Translations under genes and position numbers: made by a program
The notes under the pieces: model-generated
Told to the model about the DNA's origin: nothing
Database searches by the model: none
What the model saw: the letters and a program-made list of their open reading frames with translations, nothing else
In this document: positions 11,240 through 22,532 of the stretch, piece by piece
Position numbering within the stretch: position 1 is the stretch's first letter
Layout: each line of letters begins with the position of its first letter
From: Leptidea sinapis
Taxonomy: Eukaryota; Arthropoda; Insecta; Lepidoptera; Pieridae
Reading direction: 5' to 3'
Assembly: GCF_905404315.1 (NCBI RefSeq)
Contig: NC_066309.1
Span: 6,076,001 to 6,140,000, forward strand
DNA length: 64,000 nt

Positions 11240-11575
11240 CTTTTGTGGGAGGCTCCGGAGAATTAATTGGTCTTTCGGATCATTTACACACACACATATC
11301 TTACAGGGTTACATCAACTGACCATGTTTGACATCAGCGGCGCCTTCTTCTGCCTACCAGCTGTAATGAGCAGCCATTAATTGTGTGTCGATTTGAAAAG
11401 CGCCGTAGCTTAAGGATATTACAGGCCTAATGATACGAACATGTTTGTCTAGGTGACGAGCCGTTTGGGATGTTTGTTTTCGACAAGAGTCCTGAGCGGT
11501 ATTACAAAGGATAAGGCGTATGAATTACCATCAGGTGAAAACCTCTCGTCACATTGGCTCATAAAACAAAAGAAA
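11240..11575 (+). mobile_element. Old diverged copy of repeat A in VKOR intron 1
   Basis: The words 'gtgggaggctcc', 'gcgccgtagct', 'tcctgagcgg' and 'gcgtatgaattaccatcagg' occur in the order seen in repeat A, with heavy divergence and indels between them. Confidence 0.5.
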
Positions 11576-11924
11576 ATCTAATAGCATGATACAGAGTTAA
11601 CATGGGTACGAAAGAAAAGCAAGTTTATTTTTATGCTCCGATAAACATGTTTGTTAAGATATTGTTAAACAATAATCCTCAACAAATAGAACGTTTAAGA
11701 ATTGCCTTCGGCACAGTTGGAGACGTATAGCTTACTTTCAAACATTCACGTACTTTAAATATTGTCGTTACATTTTGGTTTATTGACTTATTTCTTAAAT
11801 TAGAAACGACACTCAGTCTGATTGCATCTATATTTCTTTATTATGTATTAATGATACTCTGCCGAAATGTCCATATTTAAATTTGTATAGATGTTGTTCA
11901 TTTATACATAGTTATTCATCACTA

Positions 11925-12160
11925 TATCAGCCATCCACTGCTGGACAAAGGCCTCCCCCAAGATAATACCGAGGATCGGTCCTTGGCTGCCCACATCTAA
12001 CGTTTTCCGGCGATCTTGACCAGATCATCGGTACATCTTGAGGGGGACCTATCAACACTGTGTCTCCGATACGTTTTGAAGACTTTACTACCTCAACGGC
12101 CAATGTGTGTATTTGGCGAGCTATGTGCCATAGCCATTTTTTTCAGACCCCAACCTTGTT
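11925..12160 (-). mobile_element. RTE-like LINE 3' fragment in VKOR intron 1
   Basis: The plus strand shows 'ccactgctggacaaaggcctcccccaa' in part, followed by 'ttccggcgatcttgaccagatcatcggt'-type sequence. These match the minus-strand 3' coding end of an RTE-like LINE (compare 30897-31100 and 56680). The encoded tail is the segment around WTDDLVKIAG, here broken. Confidence 0.65.
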
Positions 12161-12440
12161 TCTCAGCTGTTTGCCGAAGGTTGACGTCATATAAAACATC
12201 AATAATTTATAGGCTATTTATCTAAATGTTACACTTAATTTGAGTAACATATCGCGGCTACGATTGACAGCTTATTAAAAAAATTATAAGTATTACAATA
12301 TAAATAAGGAATCATTAAATTGTGATATTATTAGAAGCGCGTGGATTATTGTTGAACACAAATACAAGCCCCTTTTCGTGGAGTTCTCATAAACGCACCA
12401 AATGTTACACAATGAGGCTGTATTGTTGTTTTTATTGCAG

Positions 12441-12538
12441 GTATTCAAAAGGTTTCGGTTTCGCTGCGGAAGGCTCTGCGTTGAAGGTGCCTAACTGTGT
12501 TTACGGGATTATCTTTTATTGTTTGATGATATTCTTAA
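12441..12538 (+). CDS. VKORC1-like, coding exon 2
   Basis: This exon completes codon 56 (K) and adds 32 residues plus one base, ending before GTAAGT at 12539. The peptide YSKGFGFAAEGSALKVPNC followed by VYGIIFYCLMIFL aligns with the human segment that begins WGRGFGLV and continues through the second membrane segment. The conserved SKGFG motif and an asparagine before the membrane segment are present. The frames of exons 1, 2 and 3 join without interruption. Confidence 0.88.
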
Positions 12539-12605
12539 GTAAGTTAAATAATAGCTGCTATTCTAAAATATTAGAGGTAAAAGTATCCTGAAATAAATCC
12601 TAAAT

Positions 12606-12735
12606 AAATATTGACACACTTTTACACAAATTATCTTGCCCCAAACTAGGCATAGTCTGTACTGTGGCTACAGGACACTGATATATTTAATAAAACATAC
12701 TTACAATACAATATCCATCTTTTTTGTTTCTGAAA
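12606..12735 (-). mobile_element. SINE family F, headless fragment
   Basis: The sequence 'attgacacacttttacacaa' and the following block match the body of the SINE at 9109-9393 in reverse. The tRNA-like head is missing. Confidence 0.7.
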
Positions 12736-13305
12736 AATAAATGTAATGGAAAAATGAATTTTCTTCTCATATTCTGTAGATATATAAATATTTTTTTAAA
12801 TTATAAGCTTTTTATAAACTTTCGAGAAATTGTTTCAAATATGCAATATTTTGGTGATTTCTTGGGATAGCAGCCTTAAGATCAATATAATTGCAGCTGT
12901 CTAATGACTATAAAACGAAATAAAAGATAATGCTAAGCTTACACTTAGCTACGTTTTACGTAAGTAAGTCTGAGCAAAGTCTAAGTACGCGCTATAGATC
13001 TCAGACTTAAAGTAAGAGCGAGACAGTATTATTGGCAATACCACTCCCACTTCCCAAGTTTTTGGCGGGTCTTGCAGTACCTACTACATATGTAAAGCTT
13101 GAAACTTTATAAATTATCGTATTGTCTCACTTAAACTTGTGTTGATAAATGTTTTTTCATGGCTTATACTTGCTAATAGTAGTTTGGTATAGGTACATAG
13201 ATAATATCAATTTGTAATATTCTACAGTTTTCCTCGTTATTTACTATATTTAACAATTCAATAAGACAAGCTTATAAAATAATATTTTTAAAATACTAAA
13301 CTTTA

Positions 13306-13672
13306 CACGGGAAGTGTTCCGAAGAGCTGTTTAACCTGATTCCTGCCGCCGAATTCCACCTTCGCACGACACGCCACAAGTTAGAATATCATCCTCACCA
13401 TCTGGATGTGTGGCGGTCCTCCACAGTGCGGTTTTCAAGGAGCTTTCTTCCACGTACTACAAAGCTGTGGAATGAGCTTCCTTGTGAGTTCCGAATGAGT
13501 TTTAGGGACGATACGACATGGGTACCTTCAAAAAAAGCGCGTATACCTTCCTTAAAGGCCGGCAACGCTCCTGTGATTCCTCTGGTGTTGCAAGAGATTG
13601 TGGGCGGCGGTGATCACTTAACAACAGGTGACCCGTACGCTCGTTTGTCCTCCTATTCCATAAAAAAAAAAA
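13306..13672 (+). mobile_element. Jockey-like LINE, 5'-truncated 3' end with poly(A)
   Basis: It encodes the RT C-terminal tail found in the 52.5-kb LINE: EELFNLIPAAEFHLRTTRHK, then VWRSSTVRFSRSFLPRTTKL, with a few lesions. It ends in 'tcctcctattcca' and a run of A. The 5' end is truncated, as expected for target-primed reverse transcription. It abuts a tRNA-derived SINE remnant. Confidence 0.8.
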
Positions 13673-14060
13673 CTTTTGCAGATGCCGGTTCGAGTCCCGC
13701 ATCGTTCATAAATTTTGTTGTCAGATTTAATTTGTGTAATACCAGAAGTGAGGGTTATCACTTTAAAAAATAATTAATTGTTTAGATTTAAAAGAGCGAT
13801 CTTAAGTCAATTTCCTAATATGCAAATATTGGGGTTGACCAGGTTATCAACTGTAAATTAGATCCTGTAGATGAAGCCACAACCTCAGAGTTGAACATGA
13901 CATACAAGATATGTCATTCGAATGGTTGACTCAGTGGAAGAGCGCTCGCACTATGCGAGAGGTCGCGGGTTCGAGTCCCGCATCGTTTATAAATTTTGCT
14001 TTAAAATTTAATTTGTGTTATTAATCCCAGAAGTGAGGTTATCACTTTTAAAAGTATGAA
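13673..14060 (+). mobile_element. tRNA-derived SINE, family T, head-to-tail partial dimer
   Basis: 13682-13762 is the box B end and tail of one unit (ggttcgagtcccgcatcgtt ... agaagtgagggttatcactt). It is followed by the 5' spacer and a second tRNA-like head at about 13923-13990 (ggttgactcagtggaagagc ... ggttcgagtcccgcatcg) with its own tail. A similar dimer is at 60440-60800. The anticodon loop is shortened, so it is not a functional tRNA gene. Confidence 0.7.
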
Positions 14061-14290
14061 GTAGGTAAGTACGTTATTGTTAATTGAAAATTATTCGGTT
14101 TGCTCTAAATATTGCTCAAAATCACCACAAAATTCAGTATTGGTGTGTGATCGTGATATGATTTTGAGCGAGAACAAGCCTGAATTATATTTAAGTATCC
14201 TCAAAATAATTTAACGGAAGCGATAAATTATTTTGAGCCTACGGTTTCATTGTCGACTAAAAACAGAGAACAGTGGGATAACAGACTCAC

Positions 14291-14570
14291 CAGTGGGAGA
14301 CTCCTTTGCACAGGATTTGCCGGCTAGATTATGGGTACCGCAACGGCGCCTATTTCTGTCGTGAAGTAGTAGCAGTTAGTGAAGTTACTGGGCAAATGAT
14401 ACTTAAAATCTTATGTCTCATGATGACGAGCGCAGTTATAGAGCCGCTCAGAATTTTCGGGTATTTCAAGAATCCTGAGCGGCACTGCATTGTAATGGGC
14501 AGGTCGTATTAATTACCATCAGCTGAACGTCCGGCTCGTCTCATCCTTTATTTTTATAAAAACAAAAAAT
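14291..14570 (+). mobile_element. Repeat A copy
   Basis: It starts 'cagtgggagactcctttgca' and ends 'atttttataaaaacaaaaaa'. Relative to other copies it lacks a block in the middle (after 'gtcgtgaagtagt'). Repeat A has an A-rich right end but no recognised RNA polymerase III boxes; see 57714-58027 for a fuller copy. Confidence 0.75.
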
Positions 14571-15734
14571 AAGTTAAAACAAGTACGCAGCGCGTGCAGC
14601 GAAGTGTCAAGTGAATAAAAATAACTCAAGAAAGCTATAACGCATTGCGCGAGGCATGTGCATACAATTATCCTCATAAATTGAGATGTCATCAGCGGCA
14701 ACGGGCAAAAAGCCATCAAAGTCGGTGGCGGTACTGGCGGGTTGGGGGCGGGAGGTAATTTATGAGCGGCGATATCCTTTACGTATTCTGAATGCTCCAC
14801 AAATGATTGCACTGGTAATGGCTGTAATCGGCAGCTTGCGAACCTTATTTCATACTAAACTCCACGTTCTTGCTAATGATTCTTTTTCTGATGCGGTAAC
14901 TATGTATTGACGGTCGTTCATATGATGGGCTGCGTTCTATAAACGTCGAGTTGATACGTTTTATAGTCATGAAGGTTTGTTGATGAAACTTAAAAGAAAC
15001 GGCTTACTGATAAAAACATAATCTGCTAAATCTATCATTTTCGAGGCTTGCAAAGAACAATGGCGAACCTTCATACAAATTTTTGTTAACTTCTTCTTAA
15101 GCGTATTGGTATGAAAAATATGTAATAATATAGAGCTTGTATTGCTGAGTTGATTGACGCTAAGAATAAGACTGTAGTAAGTCTAGAAAGAAATATATTC
15201 CACTTTGAAGTTTTTGAGGTTATGCCTGAACATACACAGTATTTTTAGATGTATATATATAATCTATAGATTTTATAGAAGCCACCGCAAAAATCTTAGT
15301 CCTAGTCCACAGCAAAATATCGTTCATAAAATAATATCGGAATAAATTGGCAAGCAAAATTAAAGAATCACGAGAGCCGAGAAGATGCACTTCTGAGTCC
15401 GGAACAAAGACATATTATAAATTAACTCTAGCCTGGAGGAATCCTAAGTCAGAAAATTAACACGAAAAATAACCAGAAAATTCACAAAATAACGCGCGCC
15501 AACTATGAACTAACAAACACGAATGACATGACAGTGACAAGTCAATAAGAGATAATATTTTTTTTCTTGGTGGTATGTACTATGCAGCATACAGCATAAA
15601 TAATTAACTAAACAATTATTTCGCCATTGTTATTTGTGCGTAACCACAGATATCTTTTCATGTCAGTTGTTGAGGTGAATGCTAGAGTAACAAGACAGTT
15701 AGGTTTTGAAACATTGTCCTAAAACAACACTTTT
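14571..15734 (+). other. Unassigned part of VKOR intron 2
   Basis: Intronic AT-rich DNA with no coding block or confident repeat match. Confidence 0.4.
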
Positions 15735-15985
15735 TCTTAAAAAAAGCAATAGCATGTGTACAAAATTATATAACAAATTGCCTGAAGACTTGAAAATACT
15801 GTCAAATAAAATATTAAAGCAACATTCTTTAAATGGCTGCTTGAAAATATTTTTAATAGCATTAATGAATATTTAAATACTTAAGTGTTAAGTTTTTGCA
15901 TGATTTTAATTTAAGCTGGATAGAGGACACATTGTAATATTTAAATTCTTGACATACCCTATTCCAAAGCAAAATAAATAATTTC
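15735..15985 (+). mobile_element. LINE 3' end relic with RT C-terminal tail
   Basis: The translated piece KLYNKLPEDLKIL, followed across lesions by a terminal segment, resembles the very C-terminus of many LINE reverse transcriptases. The DNA then runs to 'aaataaataatttcatttcatt', a LINE-like 3' tail. Only the last part of the element is present. Confidence 0.5.
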
Positions 15986-17401
15986 ATTTCATTACATTTT
16001 AGGGCACAAAAAATTATCTGCAGTTTACGCGACGTTTTTTACTTTTTGCTTACAAAATGGAAATATAAATCGTAGGTTTATATACGATTTATATTTGCTT
16101 ATTGTAGTGTATTGACATCTAGTCTTAACAGAGTATGTGTTAACTGTTTATTGTTTTTAGTTGTTTCACTCGTGAGCAAACGATAAACATTACACTTATG
16201 ATAAAAGTAAAACTTAGGACTCACTGTTTGTACAAAACCCTACTATTAAAAAAGATAGTTAAACAGTTTTATGTTTTAGCAGAAATGACAGAATGATTCT
16301 TTGGTCTTGTTATTATATCATAATGTATATCCGGACATCAAATGTGCACCTTTCAATGCTTCGATATTATCTTAGGTGATACTGGATTACCTTTCCTCTC
16401 AAGCCTTGGCAAGCCCGCTCTTCATTCAAAAACACGGTCTGTTCGCGAGGTCGTAAATTTTGTAACATTATGCAACAGTAGAAGTCCAACTCCTGTCCAA
16501 CAGTGGTGACCGCGTGATACATCGCAACCCTTGTTAAGGCGAAGAGTAAACAGAAAACACGCATTCAAGGTGTTTTTCGACAAGTTTTTTGGTGGAAATA
16601 TAGCATTTTGAGTTATGAACACTACTTAATCCTTTTACACATTTCCTTAAGTCTTATTTGTAGGTTGCTAATGCTTGCTGTTGGTTATAGTTAACACTCC
16701 AGAGCCTTTTTGAACTACCATTTTTCCTTGCAGTGAAACAAGTTTTTTGGCATGACATGACGCATTTTTTAGTACAACTCTCAGAAAAGTTATTCTTATA
16801 GCATGTACTTTTTGTGTAGGTATATTTATTCAGATTAGTAATGAATAACGAGGATTGTAAGCATATAAACTGTTTTCCACGCAAGAATTTTGAAAATATT
16901 GGCTTTGTTACATAGATGGCGGGCCGGAATCCGTGAACTCAAATCGCTCAAGGTTGCTGGCATTTAGTGTCGCCTTAACAGATCCTTTTACACTGATTCC
17001 TTGTTTCAAGGCGGTTTTCTCGTGGCGTAAGTGCTTTTATAGATAAACATAACCTTCAAGCATTGTTCGTAAAAGTAACTGCGGTTTTTTATACTTGCCT
17101 GATACCTGATATATCGTTACACATCTCATGTTAGATTAATTTTTGTATCAATGCGAAATACAGATGTATAATTACATAAATCAAGTACTAGTTATTAGGT
17201 ATACGATGAACGCCGACTGTACGCTGGCATATATCTATGTATGAATTTGGTCACTACGGAATTGTTGTAGGTGAATATAACATTATACACCGAGGTAAAA
17301 GTAATGCGTAACAGGTAAAAGTCCCATCCAGTAATATGGTAGAAGTGACCACTCCTACTTTAGTCATTTTTTTTTATATGTTGTCATATTTGTTAGTTGA
17401 A
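15986..17401 (+). other. Unassigned part of VKOR intron 2
   Basis: AT-rich intronic DNA. No gene-like frame or confident element was recognised. Confidence 0.4.
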
Positions 17402-17452
17402 CACTACCGCTTTAGAAACAAATGGCGCTATGAGAGACAACAAACTCTTAGT
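17402..17452 (-). repeat. Short relic of dispersed repeat I
   Basis: The plus strand 'ctaccgctttagaaacaaat' and 'ggcgctatgagaga' are the reverse complement of the block at 19625-19675. The same motif recurs near 35570. Confidence 0.5.
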
Positions 17453-17603
17453 CTCCTTTGCTATAAGATGAACGTAATCTAGTAGTCCAGGCTGTCTGAA
17501 GTGCATGTCTGCTCTCCCCGCAACTTTCGTCAGTGAGACCCTATTTTAACTTCTGCGCTTTGACCCGCTGAATATCTATTGCGAGTTTAACTGTATACAC
17601 TTA

Positions 17604-17741
17604 CCCCCATATTCATATTAGTCTGCTAACTTAAAGCATTGCTAATTCTCGCTCTGTCTTCTTCTATTGACCTAAGTCAGAATGAGAAAAAACGCTCCTT
17701 AGCGGCTGTTTAAAGTTAGCGGACCATTATGAATGAGGGGG
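17604..17741. mobile_element. Palindromic MITE, family D, copy 2
   Basis: A 138-bp inverted-orientation copy of the element at 3413-3549, with ends cccccatattcatattagtc and ggaccattatgaatgagggg. Confidence 0.7.
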
Positions 17742-17906
17742 TTAACAGTAAAGCATATTACTCAGCATCAGACGACCTAACTGGTCTGTCAAATATTTGA
17801 TATTTTTGATATTTTGTTACATTATTCACAATTGTTTTTAAAACTGCGTGAATAATATCTGTGTCTTGCGTCGTTGTTTTTGAAACTTTGTCTTGTTGTT
17901 TATATT

Positions 17907-18103
17907 ACAATATGGATGTTTGTTTCCGAGTCATGGATGTTTAAATGTATTTATGTATGTTTATATGAATTTATGTATGTTTAAGTAAGTATATTGTATT
18001 AAATATATCATTGTCTTGTAACCCATAACACAGGCTATATATATGCTTAATCCGGGGCAAGATAATTTGTGTAAAAAGTGTGTCAATATTATTATTATTA
18101 TTA
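17907..18103 (+). mobile_element. SINE family F, headless copy
   Basis: Matches 9200-9393 nearly base for base, from 'aatatggatgtttgtttccg' to the (att)n tail, without the tRNA-like head. Confidence 0.75.
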
Positions 18104-18126
18104 CATTATACAATAATTATATACAA

Positions 18127-18504
18127 CTAGCTGACCCGACAGACGTTGTTCTGTATATAATAAATAAAATAATGATTTAATATGAATTTGTCAATAATAT
18201 AATATAACATCAAAAATTACTTCGTAAAATATGCACCCTGCTGTCGTAATGAAATTGTTTCACAGCAGAACTGTCAAACTGTGCGTCAATAAATTCTCTC
18301 ATAGAAATTATTTATGGACACATCAAAGGAAAAGACAAATTTGTTGTTTTTATTTAATTTAGTAGCATTTTCCTATTTGTTCACCTTTTAAAACTTTCTC
18401 TGGACTTCCACAAATAATTCAAGACCTAAATTTGCCAAATTGGTGCAGCCGTTCTCGAGTTTTAGCGAGACTAACGAACAGCAATTCATTTTTATATATA
18501 TAGA
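18127..18504 (-). mobile_element. Helitron-like non-autonomous element H1
   Basis: Read on the minus strand it starts TC and ends in a short hairpin followed by GGGTCAGCTAG. It is flanked by A on the 5' side and T on the 3' side, which is the target preference of Helitrons. The body shares 'tctcgctaaaactcgagaacggctg' (in part) with the copies at 47642 and 58468. Confidence 0.7.
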
Positions 18505-18922
18505 TTGATGTAGATAATACGTAGATAGGTTGGTAGGTACTTTGTTCATTGTAGTATGGATGAACATTTAGTATATATATATTTTTATTTAATTATAATA
18601 TAGATATTATGTTTTATAATAGACTTTGGTCACACATATATATATCTAGATGTATTTTATTACTTATTTTAAATACTGGATGTAAACTATCGTCATCTAC
18701 CAATTATTGTCTTCTGACATTGTGACCTGCTATCGTGGAGACACCTGGATTCACCTCCAGTGGACAGGTATTAGGTACTTCATTATTATTATGTTGTGTA
18801 GGAACAATAATCATTATATGAAATATTAATAAATAACTTAACAGTGCACTACAGTCCACATAGAATTACGAATACTAGAATTGCTAAAGGTGCTTAAGGC
18901 TACAAAAGTGCATTGTCTACCA
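18505..18922 (+). other. Unassigned part of VKOR intron 2
   Basis: AT-rich sequence with a few TA-rich runs. Nothing further is supported. Confidence 0.35.
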
Positions 18923-19460
18923 TTAAGGCCGGAACGCATTAGCGCGCCGCTGTGCGGCACTAAGCGTCATAGTATTATTTCAATCATTTTGTATGGAGCA
19001 TGTCGCCCCAGAGCGTCGCTGCACTGCGCGTCGCGGCATAATTGCCTGCGAGAGAATATTTTGACGCGCAGTGCAGCGACGCTCAGTGCGACACAGCAAG
19101 CGGCGCGTCGCTTCAACTGAATAAAGTTTATTTGACTTTGACATGAATATATTAGATGACGAACTAACTGTCTAAATGACCTAAATTAATACATGTGGCG
19201 TAAAAGTGCTGGAATAACAAATGTACGTGCGTTGGCCCGTACACTATTCTTTTTCTCTTCTATAATTGGTTCTTCTGCACACATTAAGAAATAATGACTA
19301 AATCCTCGTTCACTATCCTTCATCTTGTAATGTTGTTCGCACGCGAACTTCTATATAAACGACGCGAGCTGCCGCTTACTGCAGTTGTTTTGCGATAGGT
19401 ACCGTCTAGCGACGTGAAACGGCGCGCAGCGCAGCGCCGCTGTAATGCGTTCCGGCCTTT
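18923..19460. mobile_element. GC-rich MITE, family E
   Basis: The ends are inverted repeats: ttaaggccggaacgcatta on the left and taatgcgttccggccttta on the right. Next inside are GC-rich blocks of the gcgcagcgccgc type that also pair. It spans about 538 bp within VKOR intron 2. Apparent ORFs across it are by-products of the high G+C. Confidence 0.6.
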
Positions 19461-19534
19461 ATGCCGTAAATCCTATTACTCCACTGCTGAATATCTAAAT
19501 GATCGGACAGCCTGGGACTAGATTGTGATTATTT

Positions 19535-19760
19535 TATAGCGATAGAAATGACTGTACAATATTGTATATTTTTATTGAAAAGAGCGCAAAAAAAAGAATG
19601 CTGGGAGAGATTCTTGCGCCGCTTCTTCTCTCTCAGAGCGCCATTTGTTTCCGAAGCGGTAGTAGTATCTAGTAGTATAAGAAATGACATCAAAAAGAAT
19701 TCTAAAGGAATCAATTTTGAGAAAATAAATGCCTTTTATGCCTTTTTATGCCTTCTATTC
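19535..19760 (+). repeat. Dispersed repeat I (LINE-like 3' end)
   Basis: It contains 'gaaaagagcgcaaaa', 'tgctgggagagattcttgcg' and 'gcgccatttgtttccgaagc'. Reverse relics at 17402 and 35570 share the last block. I read it as the 3' part of a LINE family, but no RT motif is present here. Confidence 0.45.
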
Positions 19761-19881
19761 TTGTGATTTGTGGTCCCATCATTTTATTCACTTTTAAGCC
19801 TTATAATTCAAAGTTAATGAAATATTAATTGATAAATGAAATAATATGGTATTGTGATATATTGCGTTCCTTTGTTTCCAG

Positions 19882-20084
19882 GTACCTTAAACCATACAAT
19901 TGCTGGAAATCTTCAGTTGCTTCTCTGTTCTACGTCTCTACTCACATGCCTTTATTTGGCATACCTTCTTGCCTTTGTGCTAAAAGATTTTTGTGTAGTA
20001 TGTGTTTCTACTTATTTTGTAAATATCTCTATTACAATTTTGGTGTACATGAAGCGTAAAATTATTATGAACAAACAGAAATAA
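19882..20084 (+). CDS. VKORC1-like, coding exon 3 with the active-site CXXC
   Basis: The first two bases complete codon 89 (S), then come 66 residues and the stop TAA at 20082-20084, giving a 155-residue protein (human VKORC1 has 163). The segment VLKDFCVVCVSTY holds the catalytic CXXC (C126 and C129) and matches human DFCIVCITTY. The tyrosine after the CXXC (Y133) aligns with a warfarin-site tyrosine in human VKORC1. Hydrophobic stretches at about 99-122 and 128-147 are the last membrane segments. The basic C-terminus (KRKIIMNKQK) resembles the lysine-rich tails of ER proteins. Confidence 0.9.
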
Positions 20085-20250
20085 GTAAATAAGACTGGCA
20101 CAGCTAGCGCCACCTATGGGTGAATAGCGGAACTTCAAGAATGTGTATTAAATATAGATGGCAGTGTCAAGCAATTTATTTTTTTTCTATTTAATATTGT
20201 TTATTTTATGGGACTACCAATAAATCTCAATAAACGTTATTATGTATTTG
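20085..20250 (+). promoter_or_regulatory. VKOR 3' UTR with polyadenylation signals
   Basis: Two AATAAA hexamers follow the stop codon, at 20219-20224 and 20230-20235. They are 135-146 bases downstream and are the likely cleavage/polyadenylation signals. Confidence 0.6.
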
Positions 20251-21009
20251 AGAATTTTAATTGTCATTCAACAGCCTGGGGTGTCGCGCTATTTGGAATG
20301 TGTGATATCATTTAGAAAGCCATAAATGCATGCCAACACAGAGTAGGAATCATTCCCTAGAAAATCATCCAACGATAAGTTCGAAAATAACATTCAGTAT
20401 CATTCTCCGTCTCCCTCCCGTCGTTATCCCATAGGGTAACCCTTTCCCTTTCTCTAAGCGCAAAAAAAAAATGCGTTGTTGTAACTGTGTCATGGGGCGG
20501 GTCGCTCCTTTTCCAAAGATATGATCATGCCGATTGACGGCAGGTCCATGCCTGGCGCTACTTTATTACAATATTTGTGTGTTATTACTCGAGTATGTCG
20601 TGATGTTCGAGTATTTTTGTTGCATCACTTTGCATACATTGTAATTAAAATAATTTGTAAATTAATGATGAATCTGTAAATATTTATTTAAAAAGAGTTA
20701 CAGTGGGATATTCTACCACATCTCAAAGCTCATATTTTCTAAAATGTTGGTAAATATTAAAATGATAATTTTGCCGTTCATAGGTGTCATGCATAATAAC
20801 AAGTACCTATGTACGGCGGCTGTGAGACGATATATCTAAAACGGTCAGTCGTATCAAAGGAATCGTGTTGCCCACGGTGAGTGATACACACAGGCATATA
20901 AATGAGTGTCTCATTTATTGGCCTGTGTGTATGACTTAAGATGACTTCCTGTAAAGTTTTGATTAATTTGAAGATAGACGGAAAGTAGCACACATGAAAT
21001 AGTTATTTG
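20251..21009. other. Intergenic stretch with LINE-like 3' tail debris
   Basis: No gene is seen. The block at 20617-20745 ('gttgcatcactttgcat', 'aaatatttatttaaaa') resembles the one at 32948-33135, which ends in a LINE-like tail, so part of this is probably old LINE 3' sequence. Confidence 0.4.
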
Positions 21010-21275
21010 TTGTGGCTAACTCTGCAATAGATTGTTCGCTTCTGACCGGACGGATCGGAGTATGGGCTAGTACAGCACATACACGGAGTAGACGTCTTTT
21101 CGACGTTGGCCAACCGCGTACTAATTATGGCAGACATTCTGTTTTGCACAGGATAGTAAATTTATACAAAAAAAAAATTAAAGATATTGACATTTTTTTC
21201 AACAGCCGTAATAAATTTATTAACTCAGTGATCGAGCACACGTCCCAAGCTGAGAACGATGCCCATTAGACTGAA
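21010..21275 (+). mobile_element. LINE RT C-terminal fragment
   Basis: The frame at 21012-21269 reads RRLFDVGQPRTNYGRHSVLH, then RIVNLYKKKIKDIDIFFNSR. This has the shape of a LINE RT tail (RTN...S...N...DIDIF). There is no upstream RT domain and the fragment is 5'-truncated. Confidence 0.5.
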
Positions 21276-21749
21276 CACTACACACTACTCACAACTCATA
21301 ACACTCTCACATATTCATACACACTATACACATATCTATTTAATAATCATGTATCACAAGCACACATTATTCAGGACTTTTTTTTCTTTATTTTATATAA
21401 TTACTTACCATTTATTTGTCAGCGTTATTATTTCATTATAATTTAATCTGACAAACTTTGTTAAAGGCAATACATGTATATAGTTTATAGGATTAATCTG
21501 TAGAATAGAAATGCTGTAAAGTTTGCTTAAAATAAATAAATAATTAAGTGATCAGTACCTACTATTGTTTGACAAATACGGTGACACGGGGCGTAAGCAA
21601 AGTCCGTGCTATTCAAATGTTATTGTCATTGTCTTTACTGGTTGTATCTTTAAAGTTCCGATTTCGATCTCTAGGAGTCTGGATAACCTTAAAATAAGCA
21701 CATGTAGCGTGTTCTATCGAGACCGCCGCGCACACGACGGTACTCGACC
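21276..21749. other. Intergenic stretch
   Basis: Low-complexity and AT-rich DNA. No supported feature. Confidence 0.35.
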
Positions 21750-22070
21750 ACCGTACCTACAACATATAAAACTATGCATTATGGAGCGGACTGAAGAGCT
21801 ATATTCGCGCCGCCGAATTCCATCATTGCACCAAACGCCACCAACTCAGATATCACGGTTTTATCAAAACTTACTTCCACGTAGAATTGAATGACGCAAT
21901 GAACTACTTTGTTCCCAGAACGATACATAATGGGATATGGGTGCCAACGACAACAGTGAGTACACCGACCTAGGAGGCTGGGATCACGTCTGTGATTCCT
22001 CTGGGGTTGCAAGAGAGAACCCTAGAGAGAAGCGGCGGCGAGAATCACGTAGGTGACCCGTTTGTCAAAA
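21750..22070 (+). mobile_element. Diverged Jockey-like LINE 3' end
   Basis: The words 'gccgccgaattccatcattg', 'ctgtgattcctctggggttg', 'caagagagaa' and 'taggtgacccg' match the 3' coding end of the LINE at 52.5 kb in order, with many changes. Confidence 0.55.
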
Positions 22071-22201
22071 GAGGCGCTATTACAATTAAAAACATGCTTA
22101 TAACATGTTAAGATTAACACTTAACATGTTGTGTTGTCTCAAACGCTAGTTTTAAAATGATTATTGTAGCAGCAGTGAAAAGTAAAATGATTATTATTGA
22201 A

Positions 22202-22532
22202 CCAGTGGGAAGCTCCTTTGCACTAGTGGGAGGCTCCTTTGCACAGGATGTCGGGTAGATTATGGGTACCACAACGGCGCCTATTTCTGCCGTGATGCAG
22301 TACTGGGTAAATATTACTGTTTCGGTCTGAAGGGCGCCGTAGCTAGTGAAATTACTGGGCAAATGAGACTTAACATCTATCGTCTCATGTTGACAAGCGC
22401 AACTGTAGTGCCGCTCAGAATGTTTGGGTTTTTTCAAAAATCCTGAGCAGCACTGTATTGTATTGGGCAGGGCGTATCAATTACCATCAGCTGAAGTCAT
22501 GCTCATCTCGTCCCTTATTTCCTAAAAAAAAC
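22202..22532 (+). mobile_element. Repeat A copy with duplicated head
   Basis: The first about 25 bases of repeat A occur twice: 'cagtgggaagctcctttgca', then 'agtgggaggctcctttgcac'. The rest is a standard copy ending in 'ttatttcctaaaaaaa'. Confidence 0.75.

Larger units (their letters stand above)
11120..12440 (+). other. VKOR intron 1
   Basis: A 1,321-base intron bounded by GTAAGT and TTTATTGCAG. It contains an old repeat-A copy (about 11240-11575) and an RTE-like 3' fragment (11925-12160). Confidence 0.85.
12539..19881 (+). other. VKOR intron 2 (7.3 kb, repeat-rich)
   Basis: The intron is bounded by GTAAGT at 12539 and TTTGTTTCCAG ending at 19881. It has absorbed SINE, LINE, MITE and Helitron copies, listed separately. 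No additional VKOR-like exon was seen. Confidence 0.85.

Noticed and set aside
13923..13990. Possible tRNA gene in VKOR intron 2
   Set aside because: The anticodon loop is too short and the block is part of the T family repeat dimer.
18881..19120. 79-codon frame in VKOR intron 2
   Set aside because: It lies across the GC-rich end of MITE E and has no protein similarity that I recognise.
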